This document shows positions 37,979 to 48,000 of a DNA stretch of 64,000 nt, one piece after another. The notes beneath the pieces are model-generated. The model worked only from the letters and a program-made list of their open reading frames with translations. It was not told where the DNA came from and searched no databases. The stretch's first letter is position 1; each line of letters opens with the position of its first letter. This stretch comes from Vreelandella neptunia (lineage in GTDB: Bacteria; Pseudomonadota; Gammaproteobacteria; Pseudomonadales; Halomonadaceae), in assembly GCF_034479615.1 (NCBI RefSeq), contig NZ_CP140255.1, positions 2,666,001 through 2,730,000 on the forward strand, in the 5' to 3' direction. Made by a program: the position numbers and the translations under genes.

Positions 37979-38510
37979 AGTGCCCAAAGGCCTGCTGTGC
38001 CGCGGCAAGCACGGCAGGCCATGTAGACCGGGGGCAGTGGTACTCTGCAAAGTGCCAAAAAGCTGCCCACTCTTCTGTTGTTAAAGGGTGAGCAGTAAAA
38101 AAACGCAACGGCACCTGATCATCCAGCACGCTCTCAACGTGGCGGGCAATCATCTTCCCGCCCAAACGTGAACCTTCCAACACATAGAGCATGCCCACTG
38201 CGTCGGCCACACTGGTAGGTGGCGGCGTAAGAGGCGCAGATGGCGCTCGCCTGCCGAGTTGGTGGATATCCGCCTTGAGTAGCGCTTCTCGATGTATTAA
38301 CCGGTAATCCATATCATGCGCCTGTAAGCCACTGCTTAGCGCCTGCTCTAGGCTGGCGATGGGGGCATAAAGCGCGCTTAACGCCGAAGTATATTCAGCA
38401 ACCGTTAATTCGCGCCTTAGCAGCGGTTTCAGCGCGGGATGCTGATCGACTCGATGGTGATCCGCACGCGTTTCACGCTTCAACCATTCACTCAGCGTGG
38501 GCTTACTCAT
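37926..38510 (-). CDS. bphO: Biliverdin-producing heme oxygenase (BphO-like)
   Basis: 194 residues from ATG 38510 (MSKPTLSEWLKRET). The proximal histidine region ETRADHHRVDQHP and the distal helix GMLYVLEGSRLGGKMIARH, with its glycine-rich bend over the heme, mark the bacterial heme oxygenase family. It would open heme to biliverdin IX-alpha, iron and CO. The start overlaps the end of the bacteriophytochrome gene, the standard arrangement in which the oxygenase supplies the phytochrome chromophore. The 3' end runs 53 bp into the oligopeptidase gene. Confidence 0.9.
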   Translation of the reverse strand: MSKPTLSEWLKRETRADHHRVDQHPALKPLLRRELTVAEYTSALSALYAPIASLEQALSSGLQAHDMDYRLIHREALLKADIHQLGRRAPSAPLTPPPTSVADAVGMLYVLEGSRLGGKMIARHVESVLDDQVPLRFFTAHPLTTEEWAAFWHFAEYHCPRSTWPAVLAAAQQAFGHFTQGLAAFASSGPVPRE

Positions 38511-39990
38511 TCCCTTTCCAGGCAAACGACTTGGCCTGCTGAAGCAAGGCGCGCAGTTTCAATAGGTACATGCGAGTACTCTTGGACCAGGGGCGGCCGT
38601 GGCCTACCCGCTGCTCTACCCAGGCTTCGAAGGAGCGCCGCGGCGCAATCCCGCTGCTGCCATCGCGATAATCAACGGGTTTATCGGGATTACCGCCCCA
38701 AGTAACTTCATAGAGGTGTTCAAGCCGACATAAGTAGAGATTAACGCTGTGGTGCTGATCCAGGGGTAGATCACTTACCACAGCAACCCCGGCGATCTCA
38801 CTCAGCGGCATATTGGGGCAGTCGATTCGCAAGCTATCACTTATCCATACCGACGACGTTTCAAACCGCGCAGCCTCGGCCACTACCTCAACCCCACCCA
38901 CCGATAGCGCAGTACCTGCCTGATAGTATTCGTCTCCCACCTGCAAAATCACCCCATCGACATCAAAGGTATCCATTAACCAGTGGCTTAATTCAGTCCA
39001 GGCGCTCGCTAACTCGCCGTGGCGCATCAGCACGTCCTTAGCCTGATCAAACTGGCGCTGCATGCCATCAAGCACCTTTAATCGCCTGCGCGCCTTATAG
39101 TCGCGCAGGCGTAAATTAAAGCCTTCCGACAGCGCGCTCATGGCCTGTAGCTGACTAACCGTTAACTGTTTGGGTACGGCACTGTGGCAAGAAATCAGCG
39201 CATCAAGCTCGCCCGCCTGCGTTATCGGAAGAGAGATAGCCGAACCGACCCCCATATTGGCCATATATTCCTGGTGAACCGGTGATACGCTGCGCAAATC
39301 CACCCATGAGAGATTGGGGATAGAAGCCTGCTTGCGGCCCATAATTGCCACCGGTTCAGCGCTGGCGTGGGGGATTGAACGCCACGGGTTTTTTAAGTAA
39401 AGCTGACGCGCCACCTGGGGAATATCGCTGGCTGGAAAGCGCAAGCCCAAATAGCTGCCCCCAATCTCAGGCTGGCGGGCCTCCGCGGTAACTTCACCGT
39501 CGCCCTCAGGCATGAAGCGGTAGTAATGCACGCGGTCAAAACCACTCAACGCCAGTAATTCCTCTAACAGTTGCTGGCACTGCTCTTCAAGCGCTTCGCG
39601 GTTTTCAGGCACAGGGTAAGCTTCCCCCTGCTTCGGCATCGGGTCGGCATGAGTATCAACAGGGTAAATCTCAAACAGAAGCTGCTCACCATTGTGGCTT
39701 ATTACCACATCGAACTCTTGAGGCCCAAAATTGCTTTGGCCTGTATAACGTTCGCCCTCTGCAAGGGTCGGTGCACTCTTGTGCAGCTCCTGAAGAAAAG
39801 CGGGAAGCGGTTGATCCAGTAGCGACTCGAGCTCGGTATCCACACCGAGCCAATTTAGAATATTCTCCGATACGTGGCTGACAATGCCTTGCAAGGTGCT
39901 CACTACTAGCGCCCCATGAGGCTGAATAGCACCGGAAAGATGCAACTGCTCGTGCTCACACTGCTCAATAAACCCATTTTGCATCGTCAT
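38503..39990 (-). CDS. Bacteriophytochrome photosensory module without output domain
   Basis: 495 residues from ATG 39990. PAS domain (about 1-115) has the chromophore-binding Cys11 and the motif LHLSGAIQPHG. The GAF domain (about 130-310) contains RFPASDIPQVARQLY and SPVHQEYMANMGVGSA with the conserved His. The PHY domain (about 315-490) carries the tongue motif APRRSFEAW. The protein ends there, with no histidine kinase, GGDEF or other output. It should bind biliverdin made by the adjacent heme oxygenase and sense red/far-red light. Its likely partner is the CheB-CheR-GGDEF-EAL protein encoded immediately upstream (stop at 39992). Confidence 0.92.
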   Translation of the reverse strand: MTMQNGFIEQCEHEQLHLSGAIQPHGALVVSTLQGIVSHVSENILNWLGVDTELESLLDQPLPAFLQELHKSAPTLAEGERYTGQSNFGPQEFDVVISHNGEQLLFEIYPVDTHADPMPKQGEAYPVPENREALEEQCQQLLEELLALSGFDRVHYYRFMPEGDGEVTAEARQPEIGGSYLGLRFPASDIPQVARQLYLKNPWRSIPHASAEPVAIMGRKQASIPNLSWVDLRSVSPVHQEYMANMGVGSAISLPITQAGELDALISCHSAVPKQLTVSQLQAMSALSEGFNLRLRDYKARRRLKVLDGMQRQFDQAKDVLMRHGELASAWTELSHWLMDTFDVDGVILQVGDEYYQAGTALSVGGVEVVAEAARFETSSVWISDSLRIDCPNMPLSEIAGVAVVSDLPLDQHHSVNLYLCRLEHLYEVTWGGNPDKPVDYRDGSSGIAPRRSFEAWVEQRVGHGRPWSKSTRMYLLKLRALLQQAKSFAWKGNE

Positions 39991-39991
39991 G

Positions 39992-42900
39992 TCAGGATTT
40001 CCTTTCCATATCATCATTGCTGAGAGGCAGAACATGGGCCTTGGCGAGCACGGTAAACTCAGCTAACGGTAATGGTCGTGATAACAAGTATCCTTGCACG
40101 TAATCACAGCCATTAGCGGTCAACCAGCTTAACTGGGAATGTGTTTCCACGCCCTCTCCCACGGTGCGGATATTGAGCGCCTTGGCCATTCCTAGAATCG
40201 CCAGAGCAATCGCCTGATCACTCTCATCTGCGCTGTCTAGTCCGTCTACAAAGCTTTTGTCTATTTTAAGCTCGGCCAACGGCAGCCGCTTTAGGTAGGC
40301 GAGCGATGAGTAGCCGGTGCCGAAATCATCCACCGCAAGCTTAATCCCCGCTTCACGCAGCTTTTCAATATTGCCTAATGCCGCGCTTGAGCGGTCGACC
40401 AGGGTGCTTTCGGTAATCTCCACTTGAATCAACTCATGGGGAACCCGGTACTGTTTTAGACAGGTAAACAGATGGGAGATGAAGCGCTCCTCCTGGAAGC
40501 TGCGTGCAGACACGTTCATGGCCACCGGTGGTAAGCAGACACCATCGGCCAGCCATTGCGCTAATTGAGTAATCAACAGCAGCGCCACATGGCGGTCAAG
40601 CTCTAAAATCAAGCCGGTGGCTTCGGCAACGGGGATAAAATCAGTCGGGCTAACATCACCCAGGACGGGGTCACTCCAACGCAGCAGCGCCTCGGCGCCA
40701 ACTAAGCGATTGGGAGACGCGCTGGTAAATTTAGGCTGATACACCAGCCTTAAGCGGCCCTGCTCCATGCCCTCGCGCAGTGCGTGTTCAATGGCTACAT
40801 CACGCATTAAACGCTCTTGCAGCTCGGGTTTAAACAGTTCAAATCGATCACGGCCGTTCTCTTTGGCACGATACATCGCAGTATCCGCTGCTTTGGTGAG
40901 GCCGGCCACATCGTCGCCATCATCGGGGCAGAAGGCCACACCAACGCTCGATGTCACAAACAGCGAGTGGCGGCGTACCTCATAGGGTTTGGCCAGCGAG
41001 TCGACAATCCGCTTGGCCACCTGCTCGGCGCCTTCGATCGTGGTGTCCGTCACAATGATGGTGAACTCATCGCCCCCGAGGCGCGCTACGGTGTCCATCT
41101 CCCTCACCAGCTCACGCAAGCGACCGGCGACTTGGATCAGCAGCTCGTCGCCGACGTCATGGCCCAAGGTATCGTTAATGCTTTTAAAGTTATCCAGATC
41201 CAGAAACATCAGCGCGCTGATTTGGTCATTGCGCCGGGCATGGGCAATGGCCACCTGAAGGCGATCCTGAAACAGCGTGCGGTTGGGTAGCCCCGTTAAG
41301 GCGTCATGGGTGGCGAGGTACTCAGCGTGCTGCTGGGACTCTTTAATGTGAGTAATATCTGAAAATACCGCCACATAAAGGGTCTCTTCGTGGCTATCCG
41401 GCTCAATGCTGTTAAGTGTCAGCCATTGGGAGAACAGGGTACCGTCTTGGCGCCGATTCCATACTTCTCCCTGCCAATAGCCATGCTGCTGCACCAACTC
41501 CCAGACAATATGGCAACTGCCCGGCGGCTCGGAATCCTGGCCATTTTCCTGTTCACTATAGAGCAGCGTGAGCGCAGGTGTATTAAGCACCTGATGGGCA
41601 CTAAAACCGGTAATTCGCGTAAAGGCTGCATTGACCGACTGTATGTTGCCCAGCGCATTGATAACAACAATCGCCTCCCCCGCCTGCTCGTAGACTTTTG
41701 CAGCCACCTGCATCTCCCGCTCGGCCTGCTTGCGGGCAGTAATATCTTCCGCTTCGGTCAAAATCAGGTTGGGGTGGCCTTGCTCATCGCGAAGTACCTG
41801 ATGAACCGAGGAGAAAATGCGCACGCCCCCTTCCGGGCTAGTGAGGATGTGCTCCGCTTTTACCATGCGCTGATAGCGCAGCGCTTCAAGATCGCATGTC
41901 CAGATGGAGCTGGCGTAGGTCTCAGGAAATAGTTCAAAGGGATTGTGCCCCACCAGTTCATCTTTAGAGAGGCCGAAGGTGTTTAAAAACTGGGGGTTGG
42001 CGAACGTGTAGTGCCCGTTGAGATCCTTGAGCGCCATCATCACCGTGCTATTTTCCATCAACGCATGCAGTTGGGCCTGGGATTGACGTAACTTGGCCTG
42101 CACATGGCTAAGGTCGGTAATATCCATCAGCGTCACAATCAACAGCTCTACGTTGCCATCGCGACTAACGCCGGGGGTCAATACGCGCTGCAGCAACCTC
42201 CCTTCCACCTCGATCACATCTTCTTCCGGCATGCCGCTGGCCATAACGCTGGCTAACTGCTCTTCCAGCGTGTTAAGCGCACTAGGTAATTTTAGCCCAG
42301 ACACATGCCGCTGAAGGGCGGTTGGCCGGAAATTAAAATAGCGCGCCGCGGGGGCGTTGTAACGTTTTAGGCAGTGATCAGTGTCAAACACCAGCAAAGG
42401 GAAATCGAGTGCGTCATAGAGATAGGTATACTCTTCGTTGAGCTTAGTGAGCTCGCTGGTTTTAACATTTAGCTCCTCATTAAGGCTTATCAGCTCTTCG
42501 TTGGTGGCTTGCAGCTCTTCGTTGGCAGCCTCCATCTCTTCATTAGTGGCTTGAAGCTCTTCATTGGACGCCTGGGCCTCTTCATTCAGTGACTGCATCT
42601 CCTCGTTGGTCGTGGCCAGCTCTTCGAGTAGAGCTTGAAGATGTTCGCGGGTAGCTATTAGCTCATCTTCCAGGCTATTGCCTTTATCAAGTGGCAGTGG
42701 CTCCATTAGTTGTTCTAGGGAGATATCGCTCGAAGGGACAGATTCGACCATCGGGTTAGGGGTGAGAATCACCAGTACACGGCGGTCGTCATCGCCCTCT
42801 GAGAGGCCACGCACACTGAGCCGCCACCAGCGATCTTCAAAGCGTCGACGGCGACCTAATTGAGGCGCTCGCTGTTTTTGAAACTGATGCAGCATCGCCA

Positions 42901-44557
42901 TCAGCTCGCCACGGAAAGCTGGGTTAATCACATCGCCGATGCCCACTTGGGTTCGGCCAGCAGGAAAGTGTAAGAACTTGGCTACCTCTCCCGCCGTATG
43001 CAGTACGCCCCCTTGCGCATCACACAGTGCAACCGTTGCTTCCATATGGGCAACCAAAGCAGCTAACAGTTGCTGCATATCACGATCACGTTGACGCCGC
43101 AGTGGCGGCTCTCCAGCACTTTGGGTAGATCGCACAGCCACTTCGCGGCTCTCACCTAGTTTACGAAAAAGGCGTTCACGACGATCAAGCGGGGCAAATA
43201 AACTTTCGGTTTGGGCGATGCTTTCCGAACGGCCTAGAAAAAGTAACCCTTTAGCCCTTAACCCAAAGTGAAAGCGCTGGAGAACACGCTGCTGCAGTTC
43301 GTTATTAAAGTAGATCAGTACGTTACGGCAAGAAACCAGGTTCAAACGCAAAAAAGGCGGATCATCGACCAAATTGTGTTTGGCAAAAACCACCATATCG
43401 CGCAACTCTTTATTCACCTCAAAGGCATGCTCTGTGGCAATAAAATAGCGTTCAACCCACTCGGGGGGCAACGCCTCCAGAGCAGCACCAATGTAGCTTC
43501 CCCGCCGAGCAACTTCTAAAGCATCTTCATCAATATCAGTGGCGAAAATCTGCACCACCCGGCTGGCCTTGCCGTGACGCCGCTTCGCTTCGGCTATCAT
43601 CACTGCAATGGAGTAAGCCTCCTCACCTGTCGCGCAGCCTGCTACCCATATCCGGACGGGCTCACGTCCAGCGTCCTGAATGAGGGTGCTAATAGCACTC
43701 TCCAAAGCATCAAACGCCGACCTATCGCGAACAAAGGCCGTCACCGAAATTAATATATCGCGGCCCAACTGCTCCAGTTCAGACGGACTAGCCTCCACTA
43801 ATGCTAGATACTGCTGCATATCAGCCACATTGGTGGCTATCAGCCGACGCCGTATTCGCCTACTCAGCGTGCCTTTTTTGTAACCGGAAAAATCGAGTTG
43901 GCGATGCTCTTTAAGTAACGACAGTAAGCGGTCTGGCACGGCTGCTTGGCTATTTTCATGACTTGCATACTCTAACTGGGCAAGTTCGGCTAAACGCGGT
44001 GCCATTGCCTCTGCATCCAACACATAGTCAATCACGCCAGCGTCTACCGCCGATTGCGGCATGCCGTTGTATTTAGCGCTGGCTGGCGTTTGCACCATGG
44101 TGATACCACCGGCCGCCATAATGGCTCGCAACCCAGCGGTGCCATCAGAGCCGGTGCCGGATAGCACGATACCCACCGCCGCCTCATGGGCGTCCGCCGC
44201 CAACGAGATAAAAAAATCGTTGATACAGGGCTTAGGCCCCACATGAGGTTTGATGGGCGTGGTATAAAAAATGCCATCTTTAATCAGTGCGCTAGTATGA
44301 GCCGGCACCACGTAAATCACACCGGCTTCAGGTTTTTGGTTATCTTCAAAGCGCTGTACCCGCAGGTGGGTCTCGCGGCTTAATATATCCACCAGCATGC
44401 TTTTATGGGTTGGCGATACGTGTTGTAACACGACGTAAGCAAGCGGCATATCAGGATTGAGCGGCTTAATCAGCTTAGAAATGGCTTCCAATCCGCCAGC
44501 AGAAGCGCCGATACCCACCACAAGTGGAGAAGCTGAAGGGGAGCTGGCAGCGGTCAT
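39992..44557 (-). CDS. CheB-CheR-PAS-PAS-PAS-GGDEF-EAL fusion protein
   Basis: 1521 residues, predicted soluble. CheB methylesterase domain (about 10-190) with Ser in GIGASAGGLEA, His in LQHVSPTHK and Asp in GTGSDGTAG. CheR methyltransferase (about 210-470) with VAGCATGEEAYSIA and LVSCRNVLIYF. A heptad coiled coil (about 632-702) of repeated NEE(L/M)Q units. Three PAS domains (about 712-1075). GGDEF (about 1080-1245) with RLGGDEF and an RxxD inhibitory site (REMD) five residues earlier. EAL (about 1260-1510) with GAEALLRW, MNVSARSF, EITES, DDFGTGYSS and GVET intact. Both cyclic di-GMP synthesis and breakdown are possible. It is the first gene of the operon with the phytochrome and heme oxygenase. 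Confidence 0.93.
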   Translation of the reverse strand: MTAASSPSASPLVVGIGASAGGLEAISKLIKPLNPDMPLAYVVLQHVSPTHKSMLVDILSRETHLRVQRFEDNQKPEAGVIYVVPAHTSALIKDGIFYTTPIKPHVGPKPCINDFFISLAADAHEAAVGIVLSGTGSDGTAGLRAIMAAGGITMVQTPASAKYNGMPQSAVDAGVIDYVLDAEAMAPRLAELAQLEYASHENSQAAVPDRLLSLLKEHRQLDFSGYKKGTLSRRIRRRLIATNVADMQQYLALVEASPSELEQLGRDILISVTAFVRDRSAFDALESAISTLIQDAGREPVRIWVAGCATGEEAYSIAVMIAEAKRRHGKASRVVQIFATDIDEDALEVARRGSYIGAALEALPPEWVERYFIATEHAFEVNKELRDMVVFAKHNLVDDPPFLRLNLVSCRNVLIYFNNELQQRVLQRFHFGLRAKGLLFLGRSESIAQTESLFAPLDRRERLFRKLGESREVAVRSTQSAGEPPLRRQRDRDMQQLLAALVAHMEATVALCDAQGGVLHTAGEVAKFLHFPAGRTQVGIGDVINPAFRGELMAMLHQFQKQRAPQLGRRRRFEDRWWRLSVRGLSEGDDDRRVLVILTPNPMVESVPSSDISLEQLMEPLPLDKGNSLEDELIATREHLQALLEELATTNEEMQSLNEEAQASNEELQATNEEMEAANEELQATNEELISLNEELNVKTSELTKLNEEYTYLYDALDFPLLVFDTDHCLKRYNAPAARYFNFRPTALQRHVSGLKLPSALNTLEEQLASVMASGMPEEDVIEVEGRLLQRVLTPGVSRDGNVELLIVTLMDITDLSHVQAKLRQSQAQLHALMENSTVMMALKDLNGHYTFANPQFLNTFGLSKDELVGHNPFELFPETYASSIWTCDLEALRYQRMVKAEHILTSPEGGVRIFSSVHQVLRDEQGHPNLILTEAEDITARKQAEREMQVAAKVYEQAGEAIVVINALGNIQSVNAAFTRITGFSAHQVLNTPALTLLYSEQENGQDSEPPGSCHIVWELVQQHGYWQGEVWNRRQDGTLFSQWLTLNSIEPDSHEETLYVAVFSDITHIKESQQHAEYLATHDALTGLPNRTLFQDRLQVAIAHARRNDQISALMFLDLDNFKSINDTLGHDVGDELLIQVAGRLRELVREMDTVARLGGDEFTIIVTDTTIEGAEQVAKRIVDSLAKPYEVRRHSLFVTSSVGVAFCPDDGDDVAGLTKAADTAMYRAKENGRDRFELFKPELQERLMRDVAIEHALREGMEQGRLRLVYQPKFTSASPNRLVGAEALLRWSDPVLGDVSPTDFIPVAEATGLILELDRHVALLLITQLAQWLADGVCLPPVAMNVSARSFQEERFISHLFTCLKQYRVPHELIQVEITESTLVDRSSAALGNIEKLREAGIKLAVDDFGTGYSSLAYLKRLPLAELKIDKSFVDGLDSADESDQAIALAILGMAKALNIRTVGEGVETHSQLSWLTANGCDYVQGYLLSRPLPLAEFTVLAKAHVLPLSNDDMERKS

Positions 44558-45080
44558 GGTCGTCCTTTACTTACCGGTAATAGTCGCTAGTAGTCTACAC
44601 ACCCTGCCAAGCAAAGCGACTTTTCCAAAGCGGGAAATAGTCCAATAAACGTCTGTTTTATATTGCGACGAAGGCATAGGCGACACTCAATTTTAACTGA
44701 AGTGCCTAAACCTGCTTCCGACCTAGCCCCGCTTAAGAATAGTGCTAAATTTAACTTATGAGATGGTAGTTGCCAGCAGTGTCCGATAAGGTGGAGCAAG
44801 CAGGTTACCCATTCGAAATTATGCAAAATTTATACTTATATTGATTGACGCGCATATTTTACAGCCGCATATGTTCCTTTATGCCTATAAAATCCCGCTC
44901 AACTCAATCCAAGAATAAAAAATAATATTAAATACAGAAGCTTAATAAAAAAAGATGACGCTAATATAGCTATCGCCCCCCTTGCGTTGATGGTATGCCC
45001 TGGTGACCCAGTGGTTTCTAAAGGTACTTTATGTGTCTAGGTGTAAGAACACCCTTGTTTGGATATGCGAATAATAGCTA
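44558..45080. other. Divergent intergenic region of the two GGDEF-EAL genes
   Basis: 523 bp with no supported gene; a 79-codon frame on the minus strand has no family resemblance or ribosome binding site. On the plus strand TTGACG (44845-44850) with CATATG 17 bp later is a weak promoter candidate. A small hairpin, GGTGT-AAGA-ACACC (about 45037-45050), lies in the leader of the plus-strand gene. No GEMM-type cyclic di-GMP riboswitch was recognised. Confidence 0.5.
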
Positions 45081-48000
45081 ATGGAAGTCAATAATCGCGA
45101 ATTGGCACTTCAAACTGGCTTGCTGATGCTGCTGGTGTCCACCGTTGTGATTGGTGCAGGTGGCTTTTTGCTGGGCTTTTTTCCTGACGTTCACCAGTCG
45201 CAATTGCTCGCTCTGCTACCGGACAGTGCGCTGGTGATTTTATTTTGCGGACTAGGCCTCAGCGCAATCATGGCTGGCTTCGAACGTTTTCGCAAAGCCA
45301 CCGCCGTTGCACTCGCCGTGGTTGCAAGCTATACGCTGATACACAACGCCTTAGACCCGTCATATCACGCTGCGTCCTTGCTGAGTGGCCATCAACGCCT
45401 GCCTAGCCAAGCCGCCCCTATATTATTGATGGCTGCCTTTTGTCTTTGGGTCGGCCCTCAGGGACGTTGGCAGCGCCGTATTTGGCAACTCGGCGGGCTA
45501 TTTTTATGGACGGTTGGCTGCATTACAATCGCTGCCCACAATGGATGGCCCGCGCCCGCCTGGTTACCCCGCGCCAGCGCATTGATCCCCGGCCTGATTG
45601 GCTTTTTATTTGGCATCGCCATGATAATGGTGAGCCTGCATGTTCCTCATTTGAAAACGTCCTTAAGCAGTGCCGCTGTATTCGCGGGTATTATTGGCGT
45701 TAGCCTGAGTATGAGTGGCTGGTTTTTAGTCAGTTGGAACCAACAAGAAGATATGCGTCAAAACGCACAGCAAAATCTGGAAGGTATTGCGGTCAATATT
45801 GATCAAATGCTGACGTCGCGGACGATAGTGCTAGAACGTTTAACAGAACGCTGGCGCCAGGTCTTTTCAGACCCCACCTCTCGAAGCCGGGAGGTTGAAC
45901 GCTACTGGACAGATTATCCAAGTATCTTAGCGATTGCGTACTTCAATCCTGTAGCCAATGACATATGGCGCCGTTCTCGCCATGAGAGTGCTCAGCGTTG
46001 GCTAGATAACCAGTTGAACACCTTAGCGACCTTGACTTGGCTTAACCAGCAGAGAAACGTCATACAGTGGTCGTTTCCCGACTATGAGCGCCCCACGTTA
46101 GCGCTACTTTCCATTAAGCAGCAAGAACGGCCCTATCAACTCGTTGCAGCCATCGATATAGCGCGTCTTATTAAGCGGGAAACCGGTGTCGTCAATGGCA
46201 CTTATTCGCTGCATATCACCCATGCCAATGGCTCCCTCCTTAACGAAGGTAATGGCCTATTGCCAACCTCTTCTCCCGGGTCACTGCCGCCAATGCTCGC
46301 TGAACAAACGCTGGTTTTGCCAGGCGGCACAATTATTAATTTGGCTATTTCTGAACTACCCAATCCGCCGTTAGAACTAACGCATTTTATAGCCGCCGGC
46401 GTGGGAATTGGCGGGCTGCTGCTCACTTATCAGTTGGTTTTTAGCTTTGCCTTGATATCAGCCCGCGCTCAGCGCTCGCATGAGCTTTCGAAAGCTAAAG
46501 AGACCCTGGAGGATAGCGAACAGCGGTTTCGCTCGCTGTTTACACAAAACCCTGATGCGGTGTTTTCGCTGGATTTGAGCGGCTACCACTTAAGCGTCAA
46601 TCGATCCCTACTCACCCTCCTTGAAATTGACGAAACACAGATTATCGGTAGTCATTGGAAAGACTTTGTTCCCCCTGAACATCATCTAACAGTGGATGCC
46701 GCCTTCCAAAAAGCGTTAATGGGCATCGCCCAGCGGTTCGACTTGGAGGTCATTAATCAACAGGGCAATGCCCGCCAGTTAGATATGTCGTTTTTACCTA
46801 CGATAGTAAGCGGTCAAGTCGTAGGCGTTTACGGCATTGCCAAAGAGATGACAGCGCTGCGCCAAAAAGAGTCACAGCTGCGTATCTATCAACGCAGTCT
46901 CGAAGCCAGCAGTAACGGCATTTTAATTTGTGAGGCTCAGCAAACTGATTACCCCATCCTCTATGTAAACTCTGCCTTTGTAACCGTGACAGGCTATTCG
47001 CTTGAAGAAGTAAAAGGCCGCAATTTCCGTTTTTTACAAGGCCCAGATACCGACCCACAGCAAATTGCCGATATTCAGCATGCGCTCGAACGGAAACTCG
47101 ATATCACCTTGACCCTTCGCAACTATCGCAAAAACGGCCAAGCGTTCTGGAACAATCTCTTTCTCTCGCCAGTGCGTAGCCCTGACGGCCAAGTAACACA
47201 CTTTGTGGGCAGTATTAACGATATCTCCGAGCGCCGGGATCATGAGAACGCACTCGCTTTTCATGCCACCCACGATGTGCTGACAGGCCTTGGCAACCGC
47301 GCCCTGTTTGAAGACCATTTGCGCCATGACGTCGAACTTGCTCGGCGTCATAAGCAGCAGCTAGCGGTACTGTTTATCGACCTGGATGAATTCAAACCGA
47401 TCAACGATACGCTAGGGCATAGCATTGGCGACCAAGTGCTTATCAACGTCGCCAGACGGCTTGAACAAGCCATCAGGCCTTCCGATACCCTGTGTCGCTT
47501 CGGGGGGGATGAGTTTGTGTTGCTATTACCGGATCTCGATAGCCCACAGCAGGCAGAAGAGATTGCCGGGCGCCTGCTCGAAGCCCTTGCCCAGCCTTAC
47601 CGCATTGAGCGCCACGAACTCCACCTTTCAGCAAGCATTGGCATTGCGCTTAATGACAAAGAGCTGTCGCACCCCGAAGAGTTACTCCAGCAAGCTGATA
47701 TGGCGATGTATAAAGCCAAGCAGCAAGGTCGCAACGCCTTGCAAACCTTCACTCAGGATATTAACCAAAAGCTTACCCAAAGGGTGACGCTGAGAAATGA
47801 TTTGCAGGAAGCAATTCTGAATGAACAGTTTGAATTGCATTACCAGCCGCTGTTAACGATCACGGGAGCAGTTCAAGGCTTTGAAGCACTGGTACGTTGG
47901 AACCATCCAATCAAAGGCGCTATCTCACCGGCGCTATTTATCCCTATTGCTGAAGAGACAGGGCAAATTATTGCCTTAAGCCAATGGGTGATAGAGCGCG

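Noticed and set aside
42465..42660. DNA repeat array in the fusion gene
   Set aside because: The repetition follows a protein coiled coil of NEE(L/M)Q heptads and varies at codon level, so it is a coding feature and not a mobile or CRISPR repeat.
44587..44826. 79-codon frame in the divergent intergenic region
   Set aside because: No ribosome binding site, no recognisable fold and no similarity that I can name; it lies where the promoter of the fusion gene is expected.
44558..45080. Cyclic di-GMP riboswitch before the GGDEF-EAL gene
   Set aside because: No GEMM-I or GEMM-II core, such as the GGGCAAACC-type loop with its paired helices, could be found.
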